DNA of 64,000 nucleotides from an uncultured Clostridia bacterium (GCA_934454145.1 CAKSFT010000001.1:186001-250000), one strand, 5' to 3'. Positions 27,601 to 37,362 are shown, counted from the first letter of the stretch. Numbers and translations: made by a program. Notes: generated by a model not told the origin, from the sequence alone.

Positions 27601-29857
27601 CAACCGACGGCAGGCACAGCTCTGCCCTCATGTTGCTGTTGTTTATTTTGTTCACAATCTTAAGCGCACGGTTTCCGTCGGTGCCCTTTTCCACAGTCAC
27701 CGCGTCGCCGTCTGCCGCCGTCACCGCAATTGTCTTTGGCAGACTGCCGTCCGCAAAATCATATAATCTGTTGAAGCTTTCACTGCTGTTCTTTTCAGAT
27801 ATGCTTATGTTTTCAATCCACATCACGGGGTTCGGGTTGTCCCCCGACACCTTCCCGTCCTCAAAAACAGATTCCCAGCCGTTGTTTATTTCGTAAACAA
27901 TCGAGTTCATTCCAAAATATATGCTTTGAAAATCCGTTTGTGCAAAGCTTTTCTTGCTTTTTGATATTGCCCGTCCGTCAGCCGTATATGTCGAAAAATC
28001 CGCCTGCCTCTTGTCCATGTCAATCTCATATTTCAAAATCACTTTGCCGTTGCCGATCTTATCCTTGTACTCATAAAGATAATTGTCATCCAGCCACATT
28101 CCCGTTTTGTTAAACAGCTTAGGGTTCACCAAGGAGGACGCGCCGGAATTTTGCAGTCTGCCCAGGGCCTCAAAAAATCCGCTTGCAGTGCCGATTCTCA
28201 TCTCGGCTTTCACGACATATTTCCCCGTTTTCAGCGGTGTGTCAAGCTTGTATGTCACTCCTGTGCGTCCGTTCTGGTTTGTCTGCTCAATCCTCAGCGC
28301 TTTTTTGCCGGTTTGCGTGTCAGTCCGCACGCTCACGTCGGCATTTGATATATTTGTAAAAATCAATTTTCCACCCAAAAACTCCTGTTGTGCCTCAAGC
28401 TGTGCGTCTTCTTCACATTCTGCAAAATCCACATACCCCAAAACACCGTCAGCCGCCGTTTTTTCACATTTTATGTTGTCGATATATATTTCTGCCGGCA
28501 AGTCGTTTTCTGCGTCATAATCCCAGCCTGCCTCATATGCTCTTGTGCGCATTGAAAATGCAACCGTCTGCAACAGGCTTTCAAAATCATATTCGCCGCA
28601 AAGGCTCAGCCGACATTCCCCCTCTTTATATATGTACAGTTCAACCGTTTTGGCTTTTGGGTCTATGACATACTTATATGTCGCATAGTCGTTCCCGATT
28701 TCCTTTTGATAGTCAAAATCCAACGGAGAATCATCTTTGTACAACCCATTTTTTCTTATCCTCGGCATGAATGCCGTGTACCAGTCCGGCGCGGCGACAG
28801 AGGCAAAGTTTTCAAAATATTTGCTTGCCGTCTTGATTCTTACATCAAAAGAAAGTGTTGTCTTTTCTGCCACCGCCTGCGGAAGCTTGTAGCGAAAGTA
28901 CAGTCTGTCGTCGTCAAGCGCGTTTGTCGCCTTTGTGATTTTCAGTGCTTTTGAGCCTGTTTCCGGGTCTGTTTCTATTGTCAAAGAATCGTTTTGCTGT
29001 TTTTCCAGATAAAAACCTGATTTGGAATTTATCGCAGTGTCGGTGACCGTGCCTTCGTCCATTCCGTCAAAGTCCAGCACAGAAATTGTGTTTTCACACT
29101 CTGTGATTTCAATATTATCTATATAGGTCACCGCCGCGGGGTTATCATCTGCCGAATATTGCCAGCCTTTATAAGCCGCATCATTTGCCGGGTTCTGTAT
29201 CCCCATATAGATTTCCTCAAGGTTTTTCTCCGCATTGCGCGCCGGATACATTCCTCTCCCCATGACAGTTGAACCGCTGACCACTTGCCAGTTGACAGTG
29301 TCGGCGTCAAGGTCTATGATATATTCATACCTCGCACGGTTGTTTCCTATATCGTTATAGCTCACGCCCCACCATTCTGCCTTCCCGGCATTTGCCAATG
29401 CCCTGTCGGTCTGCATTGCGGGCGAAATGATTTCACTGTGGTCTTTGTCGCACACCGCGGCGAATTTCTTGTACGCTCCGCTTGCCACCGCAAACCGCAC
29501 GTCCATGGACACCCTGTATCTGCCTGTTGTTTTGGAATCATTCAATACATACCACACATTCAGGTTGCCTGTGCCGCGCTCAAGCTTCAGCGCTTTTGAG
29601 CCTGTTTCGGGGTCTGTCGCAATGCTTGCGGAATTCCCCTCGACATCTGCGCCCTCAAAGTACAATTTCCCGTTTGATGACGGATAACTTTTAAGATAAC
29701 TCGGTTGTGTAAAAGCCGTGCCAACCTCAAATTCTTCAAAGTTGACCTTTGTCACATAATCGTCACTCTCCGCCGTCGCCGCATTTGCCGCATTCGGCAC
29801 AAATGATGCGCACATCGCAAAAGACATCAAAAATGCCGTAATCCTGTTTTTCTTCAT
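24665..29857 (-). CDS. Giant secreted protein: four carbohydrate-binding-like modules plus beta-helix
   Basis: 1730 residues, signal peptide 1-27 (ends AANAA). Four ~210-residue beta-sandwich modules lie at about 33-260, 260-470, 470-690 and 690-890; each contains TDPETGSKALK-like and YIDNI-like motifs. A Big_5-type Ig domain (about 890-1000) is next. From about 1090 a parallel beta-helix domain runs to near 1700 (TGIVIEMDGETYEMKEPLVI, NNIYEYNDIHDC, VMRYNYIHDMG). It resembles the operon-1 beta-helix proteins in the helix part but not in the binding modules. Its first ~288 residues are almost identical to those of the next gene upstream. Probably a lyase or glycosidase on an extracellular polysaccharide; no S-layer anchor is visible. 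Confidence 0.85.
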   Translation of the reverse strand: MKKNRITAFLMSFAMCASFVPNAANAATAESDDYVTKVNFEEFEVGTAFTQPSYLKSYPSSNGKLYFEGADVEGNSASIATDPETGSKALKLERGTGNLNVWYVLNDSKTTGRYRVSMDVRFAVASGAYKKFAAVCDKDHSEIISPAMQTDRALANAGKAEWWGVSYNDIGNNRARYEYIIDLDADTVNWQVVSGSTVMGRGMYPARNAEKNLEEIYMGIQNPANDAAYKGWQYSADDNPAAVTYIDNIEITECENTISVLDFDGMDEGTVTDTAINSKSGFYLEKQQNDSLTIETDPETGSKALKITKATNALDDDRLYFRYKLPQAVAEKTTLSFDVRIKTASKYFENFASVAAPDWYTAFMPRIRKNGLYKDDSPLDFDYQKEIGNDYATYKYVIDPKAKTVELYIYKEGECRLSLCGEYDFESLLQTVAFSMRTRAYEAGWDYDAENDLPAEIYIDNIKCEKTAADGVLGYVDFAECEEDAQLEAQQEFLGGKLIFTNISNADVSVRTDTQTGKKALRIEQTNQNGRTGVTYKLDTPLKTGKYVVKAEMRIGTASGFFEALGRLQNSGASSLVNPKLFNKTGMWLDDNYLYEYKDKIGNGKVILKYEIDMDKRQADFSTYTADGRAISKSKKSFAQTDFQSIYFGMNSIVYEINNGWESVFEDGKVSGDNPNPVMWIENISISEKNSSESFNRLYDFADGSLPKTIAVTAADGDAVTVEKGTDGNRALKIVNKINNSNMRAELCLPSVVNNGKVKAEFDFKFENNSTYAASIGKMRGLNWRSPANICQKTNSFWKDTNTYGFVLENDGGYYHVSHVMNFDTREYTLDIFKNGKNVYHFYDVNSDSDFEEFSGLLFELQDTGVCGPDEGDTVLWVDNIRIGAQTAEVSECSAGEVMSVYDNTLYVSYDQPLDGKTVEKSISVLKDGEVLDKDMYTVSYGDSESEEDGIKTVHGRIGICFVKDSGFYDSGYTVVINDGLRTVYGTRCQEFQKEFYVPKANCIYSVRMYDKFGRELRHLSDGRGREVTFRLDINDPKELGSACTAAIKDGEGKIVSVFASQNSRCFEETVLLPENMGNDWYMELFLFDSFSGMKPYQKKEVCFRDRVVKVPGGAEELKNAVHDLAAEKNDGYTGIVIEMDGETYEMKEPLVIDKELLNGCDLPVKISGNGTVFSGKTRLDGFSPVSDIQVSQCLREDVRGRILECNLGENGINTVDALKPYGQEYVLDIMPVGVFDGEVPLTLARFPNDGYLSIGKTIERGNFSSTDENDKNNKGAIFEYSGGNGAKWQNKDDIWFFGYPYYGWSYWFARLSDVTENTVTTYHASSQDFLFGQGFYLVNILEELDREGEYYIDRQNMKLYLYLMSEEKTDISLCTYGQNIISVKGVSDITFENITFSGSRGEIACVEDSRGIVFDNCRIYDGLSAMSMTDTKNCAFVNGEIAYMGGFGISVKGGTLKTMENCDNKIVNNSIHDFGYYMTTYQPGIKVESIGNLIAHNEIFNTGHMAVSSYGNNNIYEYNDIHDCLRYASDSGAIYTGRSWISGGNVMRYNYIHDMGCAVNRQSNNAIYLDDNMFGGIIYANVFKNVETGVFGHGGRCHDIYSNIFVDCKRSVEIIHVTTSANQSNMSTVAYGALAEKPFKDCFPELAKTIADEPLEPKYNEVYKNALVDSGDVLLDESALPTARCEDNVSVPADMFGGGGYGVGEDSPLHAEIPGFMNIEFDKIGLQKP
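28994..29857 (-). repeat. Near-identical ~864-bp coding repeat, copy A
   Basis: Encodes the signal peptide, module 1 and the start of module 2. It matches 33129-33992 with only scattered single-base changes (for example FLMSF against LLMSF, GADVEG against GADAEG). After SKSGFYLE the two proteins diverge abruptly to ordinary family-level similarity. Confidence 0.85.
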
Positions 29858-29888
29858 TTCGACCCTTCTTTCCGATAATTTTAGGTAA

Positions 29889-29928
29889 GGGGCTGTTCAA
29901 AAAGCCGGTTAGCTCTTTAAACAGCCCC
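29889..29928 (-). other. Intercistronic hairpin
   Basis: GGGGCTGTT (29889-29897) and AACAGCCCC (29920-29928) form a 9-bp stem, with a second inner stem possible. No U-run follows on the minus strand. It lies between the SGNH and beta-helix genes and may stabilise, process or attenuate the long transcript. Confidence 0.5.
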
Positions 29929-29957
29929 ATTCTATGCATTTTCAGCCCTTTTTCGAT

Positions 29958-32900
29958 TTAATATACAAGAAAATATCCTATGACAAGCTTTGCGTCGGTC
30001 TTTCCTGTGCCTCTTGCCGTAAAGGTCACAGTGTGCGTCCCAATCTCATCTGCTGCGACGGCCATTGTCGAGCCTGCCTGGTTGAAGTCCCAGGAATTTA
30101 CAAATGAAGATATTTTCCCTGTTTTTGCACCGCCGTCCATGTCATAATCTATGTTCATTCCGTTTACACCGCAGTTTGTATAAAGCGCTATCGCTTTGCC
30201 GTAGAATGTCACCGTCACAGAGTCGCCGTCTGTGCTTGTTTCGGCAGTTCCGCCGGCAAAGCTGCCTGTGCTTCCTTTTTGCCATGTGCCCTGATACAAG
30301 CCGTCTTGCCATGCCAGTTCCCTTGCGTTTTCATACTGTGCAAGCCCCGTATACATAGCCGCCGCCGGCAAAACAGCCTTTTTGACATAAGCATCATAAT
30401 CCCCGTCCAAAAGGGTTGTTATACATTCGGCATAAAGGTTGCCTCCTGCGGCATTCGGGTGCGTCCCGTCAGCCGTGATGGCATCCCAGCCGCTCACGGT
30501 TCCGTCCGCAATCTTGTCCTCGGCATATTTCTGGACATTGATATACGGCACACCGTAGTATGCGTTGATTGCGGAATAGCTTTCAAATTTTGCCTTCCAG
30601 TTTTCCTCTGTAGTCGTGAGCGTTTTTGACCCAAACGCAACCGATATCACTGCCGGCTGATGATTTGCCGACAAAAGCTTCCTCATCACATTTTCATATG
30701 TCAGCTCCGAATTGCTTGTTTGGGAATCATTGATTGTGGAATCAACAAAAACCAAATCCGGATTTTTTGAAATTATATCATTATACACTCTGTATTGTTG
30801 CAGGTTGCTGCCTGTGCCGCCCACGCCTGCCACGACATAATTCACCGTTCTTCCCTGATATTTATCGTTAAAATATTTCCTGAGCGGTGTTATCCATTGT
30901 TGCTGCTGTGTAATCGAACCACCCAGAAATGCAATTGTTATGTCACCCTCACCGTCCTTCAGATTGTCAATCCCATAGGTACGCACACCCGTTGCATCAA
31001 TCGGAACTGCCGTGCCAAGCGGTGTGTTTTTCCCGTCCGCTGTCCACGCAAAAGCCCTTATGTCAGCATTTTTCTTCAGGGTTACCGTTGCGTAATATTT
31101 CTTGTTTACAGCTATTGTTTCGCATTTATGTACATCTTCCAATGTACCGTCGGCAGCGTATGACGCAAATATAACATCAATTCCGCCTGAAACATTGTAA
31201 TTGTCCGCCTCAAAGGTGATGTCCGCTTTTGCGGAATCTGCCGCATTGTCCGTTATGCCGACAATGTTCAGGTCGTATTTGCCCGATGTCACAAAGCTGA
31301 AAGACTCTTTCCCGGTCATTGTCAGTCCGCCGTTTCCAATCGTCTTTATTCCTGAAATTTCAACAGTATATCTCGTGTTTTCTTCCAAAGCCGAAACCGG
31401 GGAAATCCTGATATTTTTGTCCCCCACAACCTCAACATTGTATTCGGGCACATTCCCCGCTGTGTCCTTCAGGACAACGTTTTCCTTTGTCACTCTGTCC
31501 TCGTCCAGCGCCACAGAAGTTGAAATGGTGATATCGCTGTTTACCGCCACGTTTTCTGCGCCGTCTGTCGGCGTTGTCCACACGATTTCGGGTGCGTTTT
31601 TCTTTATAATCTTGATGTTGTCAAGGTATGCCACGCCATTGACCTCTTCGCCTTCTGTGTATTCCCACGCCGCCCATGCATTCTGCACTGTCGGCAGCTG
31701 CATGCCAAAATGGAATCTCCCAAAGGTGTCTGTGCCGCTCAGGAAATCAACCGTATCTGTTTTTGTACTTTCGGGAGTTGTTATCTTATATGTCACTTTT
31801 CTGTTGTCCAAATCCACCTTGTAATCATAGTGGACAACCGCATACCCGACATCTTTATACTTTATACCAATCCAATGGTCAAAATTTTTGTACCACATTG
31901 CACTGTCTGTGCCATGCAGATTTGATGAGAAAATGTTTGACCAATTACTGTTGGTAATCATACCCATGTTTCTGAACGACACCGCCGCTTTGGCAATTCT
32001 CAGGTCATATGACAGGTCATAAACGCCACTCGTTTTTTCGTCATCAAGCTGATACCACATTTCAAAAATATTGCCCGTGCTGCCTTTTTCCATTCTCAGT
32101 GCTTTTGAGCCGGTGGCTTCGTCGGTGACTATCTTCGCGGTATTGGCTGCGCTCAATCCGCCAAACTGTATTGCACCGTTTGTCTGTCTTTTATTTGTAT
32201 AGTTTTCCGTAAACTGTGTACCTTCTTCATAATTTTCAAAAGTGATGTTTTCAAGCACAGTTTCGTCATTATATTTTTCTATGCTGAAGCTTGTCGTTGC
32301 CGCCTTGGCTGTGGTTTCAGCCCCCGATGTGATTCCTGCCTCCGCCGTGAGTGTATAATTCTCACCGTACACAAATCCCTTTTTTGGCATAACGGCAACA
32401 GAATTTCCGCCATGTGCGGAAATCTCATATTCCGCCTCATTCATCAGGGCACCGTTTTTATAAAGCTTAAAATTATCCGCCGTCAAAGCAGACGCATCGG
32501 GCACACCGTTAAAGCTTACATAAAGCTCTTCTGTTTTGGAAACATTCTGCGCACCGTTTTTGATTGAAAACGCCGTGGGGTTGAACTGATATGTTTCACA
32601 TTTGATATTATCTACATATATTTCGCCGTCCTCGTCTGCGTCGGCATTATACTCCCACCCCAGTGCAGGATAGTTTGCAGTCATCGTAAACTCAATCGTC
32701 GAAAAATTGTCATCAAAGGTATATCCCTCAGATGTATTGAACACACATTTTCCGTCGCTGTTGTATATTGAAAGCATCACATTTTTATTCTGAGGGTCTG
32801 CAACATAATAGAATGTTGCATAGTCATTGCCGAGTGCAGCCTTATAGTCAAATTCATAGGACTTATCTCCGCTGCACAAAGTCCCCCCCTTCAGCCTGGG

Positions 32901-33992
32901 GTTGATTGCTTTTTTCCAGTTTGCCGTCGCCAAAGAACCGATTGTTTCGATATATCTTGTCGCCTTTGCAACCCTGACGTCAAAAGAAACGGCAGTTTTT
33001 TCTGTTATATCCTCCGGGAATTTATAACGGAAATACAGCTTGTCACCATCAACATTATTTATTGCCTTTGTCAGTTTCAAAGCCTTCGAGCCGGTTTTGG
33101 GGTCTGTGGCGATGCTTGCAGAGTCGCCCTCTTTTCTTTCCAGATAAAACCCTGATTTGGAATTTATCGCCGTGTCGGTGACCGTGCCTTCGTCCATGCC
33201 GTCAAAGTCCAGCACAGAAATTGTGTTTTCACACTCTGTGATTTCAATATTATCTATATATGTCACCGCCGTGGGGTTAGCATCTGCCGAATATTGCCAT
33301 CCTTTATAAGCCGCATCATTTGCCGGGTTCTGTATCCCCATAAAGATTTCCTCAAGGTTTTTCTCCGCATTGCGCGCCGGATACATTCCTCTCCCCATGA
33401 CAGTTGAACCGCTGACCACTTGCCAGTTGACAGTGTCGGCGTCAAGGTCTATGATATATTCATATCTTGCGCGGTTGTTTCCTATATCGTTATAGCTCAC
33501 GCCCCACCATTCTGCCTTCCCGGCATTTGTCAATGCCCTGTCGGTCTGCATTGCGGGCGAAATGATTTCACTGTGGTCTTTGTCACACACCGCGGCGAAT
33601 TTCTTGTACGCTCCGCTTGCCACCGCAAACCGCACGTCCATGGACACCCTGTATCTGCCCGTTGTTTTGGAATCATTCAATACATACCACACATTCAGGT
33701 TGCCTGTGCCGCGCTCCAGCTTCAGCGCTTTTGAGCCTGTTTCGGGGTCTGTCGCAATGCTTGCGGAATTTCCCTCGGCATCTGCGCCCTCAAAGTACAA
33801 TTTCCCGTTTGATGACGGATAACTTTTAAGATAACTCGGTTGTGTAAAAGCCGTGCCAACCTCAAATTCTTCAAAGTTCACCTTTGTCACATAATCGTCA
33901 CTCTCCGCTGTTGCCGCATTTGCCGCATTCGGCACAAATGATGCGCACATCGCAAAAGACATCAAAAGTGCCGTAATCCTGTTTTTCTTCAT
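29958..33992 (-). CDS. Secreted multi-module SGNH/GDSL esterase
   Basis: 1344 residues from the ATG at 33992 (AGGA 9 bases upstream; an earlier ATG touches that site). Signal peptide, then modules 1 and 2 (about 33-470), a Big_5 Ig domain (475-565), a third module (575-800), a second Ig domain (805-895), a linker domain, an SGNH hydrolase (about 1005-1190) and a C-terminal beta-sandwich. The SGNH blocks are intact: AFLGGSITQQQQW (nucleophile Ser), VVAGVGGTGSN, VDSTINDSQT and TADGTHPNAAGG (Asp and His). Likely removes acetyl or similar esters from a polysaccharide bound by the modules. It shares a near-identical N-terminus with the following gene. Confidence 0.88.
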   Translation of the reverse strand: MKKNRITALLMSFAMCASFVPNAANAATAESDDYVTKVNFEEFEVGTAFTQPSYLKSYPSSNGKLYFEGADAEGNSASIATDPETGSKALKLERGTGNLNVWYVLNDSKTTGRYRVSMDVRFAVASGAYKKFAAVCDKDHSEIISPAMQTDRALTNAGKAEWWGVSYNDIGNNRARYEYIIDLDADTVNWQVVSGSTVMGRGMYPARNAEKNLEEIFMGIQNPANDAAYKGWQYSADANPTAVTYIDNIEITECENTISVLDFDGMDEGTVTDTAINSKSGFYLERKEGDSASIATDPKTGSKALKLTKAINNVDGDKLYFRYKFPEDITEKTAVSFDVRVAKATRYIETIGSLATANWKKAINPRLKGGTLCSGDKSYEFDYKAALGNDYATFYYVADPQNKNVMLSIYNSDGKCVFNTSEGYTFDDNFSTIEFTMTANYPALGWEYNADADEDGEIYVDNIKCETYQFNPTAFSIKNGAQNVSKTEELYVSFNGVPDASALTADNFKLYKNGALMNEAEYEISAHGGNSVAVMPKKGFVYGENYTLTAEAGITSGAETTAKAATTSFSIEKYNDETVLENITFENYEEGTQFTENYTNKRQTNGAIQFGGLSAANTAKIVTDEATGSKALRMEKGSTGNIFEMWYQLDDEKTSGVYDLSYDLRIAKAAVSFRNMGMITNSNWSNIFSSNLHGTDSAMWYKNFDHWIGIKYKDVGYAVVHYDYKVDLDNRKVTYKITTPESTKTDTVDFLSGTDTFGRFHFGMQLPTVQNAWAAWEYTEGEEVNGVAYLDNIKIIKKNAPEIVWTTPTDGAENVAVNSDITISTSVALDEDRVTKENVVLKDTAGNVPEYNVEVVGDKNIRISPVSALEENTRYTVEISGIKTIGNGGLTMTGKESFSFVTSGKYDLNIVGITDNAADSAKADITFEADNYNVSGGIDVIFASYAADGTLEDVHKCETIAVNKKYYATVTLKKNADIRAFAWTADGKNTPLGTAVPIDATGVRTYGIDNLKDGEGDITIAFLGGSITQQQQWITPLRKYFNDKYQGRTVNYVVAGVGGTGSNLQQYRVYNDIISKNPDLVFVDSTINDSQTSNSELTYENVMRKLLSANHQPAVISVAFGSKTLTTTEENWKAKFESYSAINAYYGVPYINVQKYAEDKIADGTVSGWDAITADGTHPNAAGGNLYAECITTLLDGDYDAYVKKAVLPAAAMYTGLAQYENARELAWQDGLYQGTWQKGSTGSFAGGTAETSTDGDSVTVTFYGKAIALYTNCGVNGMNIDYDMDGGAKTGKISSFVNSWDFNQAGSTMAVAADEIGTHTVTFTARGTGKTDAKLVIGYFLVY
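33129..33992 (-). repeat. Near-identical ~864-bp coding repeat, copy B
   Basis: Partner of copy A at 28994-29857, same orientation, start codon to about codon 288. The level of match is far above the rest of the two genes. Confidence 0.85.
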
Positions 33993-34058
33993 GAAAATCA
34001 TTCCTCTCTTTTTTATAAAATAACCGGAAATTTGTGAACCAAATCCTCCGTTATATAC

Positions 34059-36149
34059 TTACTTGGTTATCGTCCCCACCTGTCCGACAGGACCGATTTT
34101 TTCAAAGTCCACCACTTCAAAATTGTCAAGCTGTTTCAGAATCGGCGAATTTTTCTTTATTGTATAAATTCCGCCGTCAAAGTTTTCAAAAATATTCTTG
34201 TCCGCCGCCACAATATTTTTCTCAATTGTCCCATAGTTCTTTGCGTCTTCGGAAAGTACAAGCTGACCGGAGCTGAACAGAATATTGTTTGTCACCGTAT
34301 TATTTATGGGCTTTGTGTTGTCGGGGTTTTCCATCATCGCCTTCACTTCCGGCCTGTAATACAGCCAGTGCGGCGATTTTGAAAAGAAATAGGTTTGCAG
34401 TCTGTCAAGTATATATGCCATAGAATTCTCTACAAAATTCCAGTCCACAATGTTTACCGGCTCGTCACAATTGATAAATACATTATTTTTTACCACAGCG
34501 TCCTTGCCTCCGTGCGAGAACACGCCGCATTGCACGTTTTCAAAGAAGTTCCCCGTCACTTCTCCGCCCAGAAAACCGTCGTCAAAATAGATTGCGCTGT
34601 TCCGCCAGGAGCCGCCCGGTCCTTTCGGCAAATCATGAATATAATTGTAACGGAATATGTTTCCCACTTCTTCCCACTTTCTGCCCAGATATACCGACCC
34701 GGCGTCCTCCGATGTCAGCAGGCAGTCGTGCACATCGTTATACTCAAACACCGTGTCCTGTCCCTGTATGGTGAATGCCATGTGGGTTGTGTTGTACATT
34801 TCATTGTGCCCGACATAGTTTTTGTAGCCCGTAATTGTTATTGCAGACTTATATGTAGTTTCAAGCTTTGCAAAATCATGCACTATGTTGTTTTCAATGC
34901 TGACATTTCCCACGTCCAGTTCTGCAATTCCGCCCGCATTCTGCGCCGATATTCCGCGCGACCCCAGCTGACACACCAGGTTGTTGTTTATTTTGCTGTC
35001 CTTTACATAATTGTATATGACGCCTGCCGTTCCGCCTTTTGAAATTTCACAGTTTACCAGGTTCAGATGATTCCCGTTATAGGCAGTGAAAATATTGCTT
35101 CTCGAAAGTGACATGGCAATATTTTCAAAGGTTATGTACGCGCAGTCGCGTATGCTCACAATGCCGCCGTTCATCATCGCCAGTTCATAATGGTCCTTTC
35201 CGATATCGTCAGAAATTACATAAAGTTTTTTTGTGTCCCTGTCAATATAAAACTCCCTGTCGGTGTCAAGCTCTTCAAAGACATTTGAAAAATAAAACTC
35301 TTTTCCTTCGGTCGGGCCAGAAGCTCTGTTTGCGATTTTCATTCTGACTGTCTGCGCCGAGGTGTTAACATTTGCCGGTGCAAACCAGTCGGACCATCTG
35401 TATTTAAAATAAGCAAATATCCATACATCGTCCGGGTTTTTCCATTTCTTGGAATCTTCGTATCCATAAGAAAATTCAGCCATTTTGTGGTGTTCGTTTG
35501 TCAAATCATCTTCATACTCTTGGTCAAAATAGCCTTCATTTATGACACTCTTAATCGTCAGGAAACCGTCGTTGGGATATCTTGCATAGCTCATCATTTC
35601 TTCGTTTTTAAACAGCATCGGTGACGATTCCGTCATGTCCCACCAGTTCCCGACTCCGCACGGCTGCAAATTCGGCACCTCCTCAAGGTGATATTCCTCA
35701 AGATATCCTGTCAAGTCGGCACAGTATGCCTTGTCCCTGACGCCTTCTCTCAGGCGTGAAAGCACCTCAGAGTCGCTGACCTTCTCAAAGTTTGTGACAT
35801 TCACACCGCCCAAAAGGCGCACCTTTTCGTTGTTGTATGCTGTGTACTTTATCGGCGCGCTTTCTGTCCCGGAATCTCTCGAATCAAGCCGAAACACCTT
35901 TTCCATGTCATAGTCGCCGCCGCGCAGATAAACCGTCACGCCGCCCTTTGGCAGTCCTGCGCCGTTTTTCATGTCGCGGATACTATCGCGCGCCGCCTCC
36001 AATGTCCGAAAAGGCGCGCCAATCGAACCGTCATTTGCATCATCGCCTGTCGGGGACACAAAAATTGACGTTCCCGCGGCGGATACGGGCGTTATGTTTG
36101 ACAAAACGCTCAAAAGCATAACACCGAATAAAACAGATAATTTCTTCAT
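34059..36149 (-). CDS. Secreted parallel beta-helix protein
   Basis: 696 residues from the ATG at 36149, 8 bases after GGGGG; an earlier in-frame start would overlap the previous gene. Signal peptide 1-24. SIFVSPTGDDANDGSIGAPF marks the start of the helix fold, which fills the protein (KINNNLVCQLGSRGISAQN, VFEYNDVHDCLLTSEDAGSV, YNYIHDLPKGPGG). No added binding module, so this is the bare catalytic-type version of the domain in the two giants. Gap to its neighbour is 13 bases. Extracellular lyase or glycosidase; substrate unknown. Confidence 0.87.
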   Translation of the reverse strand: MKKLSVLFGVMLLSVLSNITPVSAAGTSIFVSPTGDDANDGSIGAPFRTLEAARDSIRDMKNGAGLPKGGVTVYLRGGDYDMEKVFRLDSRDSGTESAPIKYTAYNNEKVRLLGGVNVTNFEKVSDSEVLSRLREGVRDKAYCADLTGYLEEYHLEEVPNLQPCGVGNWWDMTESSPMLFKNEEMMSYARYPNDGFLTIKSVINEGYFDQEYEDDLTNEHHKMAEFSYGYEDSKKWKNPDDVWIFAYFKYRWSDWFAPANVNTSAQTVRMKIANRASGPTEGKEFYFSNVFEELDTDREFYIDRDTKKLYVISDDIGKDHYELAMMNGGIVSIRDCAYITFENIAMSLSRSNIFTAYNGNHLNLVNCEISKGGTAGVIYNYVKDSKINNNLVCQLGSRGISAQNAGGIAELDVGNVSIENNIVHDFAKLETTYKSAITITGYKNYVGHNEMYNTTHMAFTIQGQDTVFEYNDVHDCLLTSEDAGSVYLGRKWEEVGNIFRYNYIHDLPKGPGGSWRNSAIYFDDGFLGGEVTGNFFENVQCGVFSHGGKDAVVKNNVFINCDEPVNIVDWNFVENSMAYILDRLQTYFFSKSPHWLYYRPEVKAMMENPDNTKPINNTVTNNILFSSGQLVLSEDAKNYGTIEKNIVAADKNIFENFDGGIYTIKKNSPILKQLDNFEVVDFEKIGPVGQVGTITK

Positions 36150-36162
36150 AACTTTCACCCCC

Positions 36163-37362
36163 TTATTCAACTTCCGCATACAAAACCTTTGCCCTCTCGG
36201 TCAGGATATTTTGTTCCGCCGCGCTCAGGTTATAGCTTTCGGGATAAATCACTCCGATTTTTCCGTCACTGCATACATTTGTGCCGTTCAGCAATGATAT
36301 TGCTTTTTCCGGCAGATAAGTTGTACTCTTATACAAAATCATCGGGTATTCAATGTCCACTGTTTCACCGTCCAGCAGTACACTGCTGTTTTGGAAGTTC
36401 ATCTCCATTGTCTTTGTGCCTTTTGTCAGCACAACCGCCTTTTCCTTCGGCAGATATCTGACGCCAATCCCAAACAATTGCTTTGCCGTCCCCACCGGAT
36501 AGCAAAGCTTTCCGTCCAGGCGCCCGGGCAGAACTTCGCCCCCTCTCAGTGCAACACGTTCTCCGTTTTGTACTGCATAATTCCTGTATATGCTGACAAT
36601 TGTGGATTCTGCCAAAATCGCGTCCGCCTCTTCCCCGGTCAGCTCATTTTTTTGTTCATCTTTGTTTTGGTCGGGCGCTGTGTCCGGCACACCGGGGCTT
36701 TGTTTTCCGCTCATGCTTTCGGCGACATATGTCGGCACAAGGAACACAGAATCCGCAAAATAAACAATACATTCCGCTAAAACTTCCGCTCCCTTTTCGG
36801 TCAATCCTCCGCTTATTATCTCCGATTCCGCAAAAACTTCTGCTTTTGTGCGCCTTTCCACATATTCGTCAAAGCGTATTGTGCCAATATTGTAGTATTT
36901 CCCCACTTCTGTCAAGCTGTCGGTTTTTGCATCTTGCGGCATCGCAACAAAGACAATTTTTGTGTCCCTGTTCGCCTCCATGAGTATTCTGACTGCGGAT
37001 TCAATATTTTCTTTAAACACCGCGCCGTCCTCATCGGCTCCGCTTGCCGCGACAAAAACCAAATCGGGTTTACGCCCGGCGGCAGAAGCCGCGGCCGCGG
37101 ATATGTCAGCAGAAACGGCATTATTCTTTGTCAAATCGATATTGCTGACAAGCTTGTCATACTTTTCGCCAATGCTTTTTGCCGCCTTTCCCGTCAGAGA
37201 AGGCGTAAATATTTTGCTGTCCCCCAGGTATGCAATTGATATCGTGCTTTTCGGGAAAAGCGAATACCATTCATTATATGTCCCTCTTGCAAAAACCGTA
37301 CCGATGTTCCAAAGCAGCGACACCAAAAGCACAGTGCATATTGTTCTGCAATTTTTTCTCAA
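36163..37362 (-). CDS. Exported degenerate SGNH-like protein with stalk domain
   Basis: 399 residues, TTG start with GGAGG 9 bases upstream. Signal peptide 1-26. Residues 40-210 look like an SGNH fold (SIAYLGDSKIF has the GDS block, GRKPDLVFVAASGADE the third strand), but the Asp-x-x-His block is replaced by GGLTEKGAEVLAE, so it may be inactive. A Pro/Asp/Lys-rich linker (about 225-250) leads to a copper amine oxidase N-terminal-like stalk domain (about 255-375). It may be a binding or assembly partner of the active SGNH enzyme in this operon; inference only. Confidence 0.7.
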   Translation of the reverse strand: MRKNCRTICTVLLVSLLWNIGTVFARGTYNEWYSLFPKSTISIAYLGDSKIFTPSLTGKAAKSIGEKYDKLVSNIDLTKNNAVSADISAAAASAAGRKPDLVFVAASGADEDGAVFKENIESAVRILMEANRDTKIVFVAMPQDAKTDSLTEVGKYYNIGTIRFDEYVERRTKAEVFAESEIISGGLTEKGAEVLAECIVYFADSVFLVPTYVAESMSGKQSPGVPDTAPDQNKDEQKNELTGEEADAILAESTIVSIYRNYAVQNGERVALRGGEVLPGRLDGKLCYPVGTAKQLFGIGVRYLPKEKAVVLTKGTKTMEMNFQNSSVLLDGETVDIEYPMILYKSTTYLPEKAISLLNGTNVCSDGKIGVIYPESYNLSAAEQNILTERAKVLYAEVE

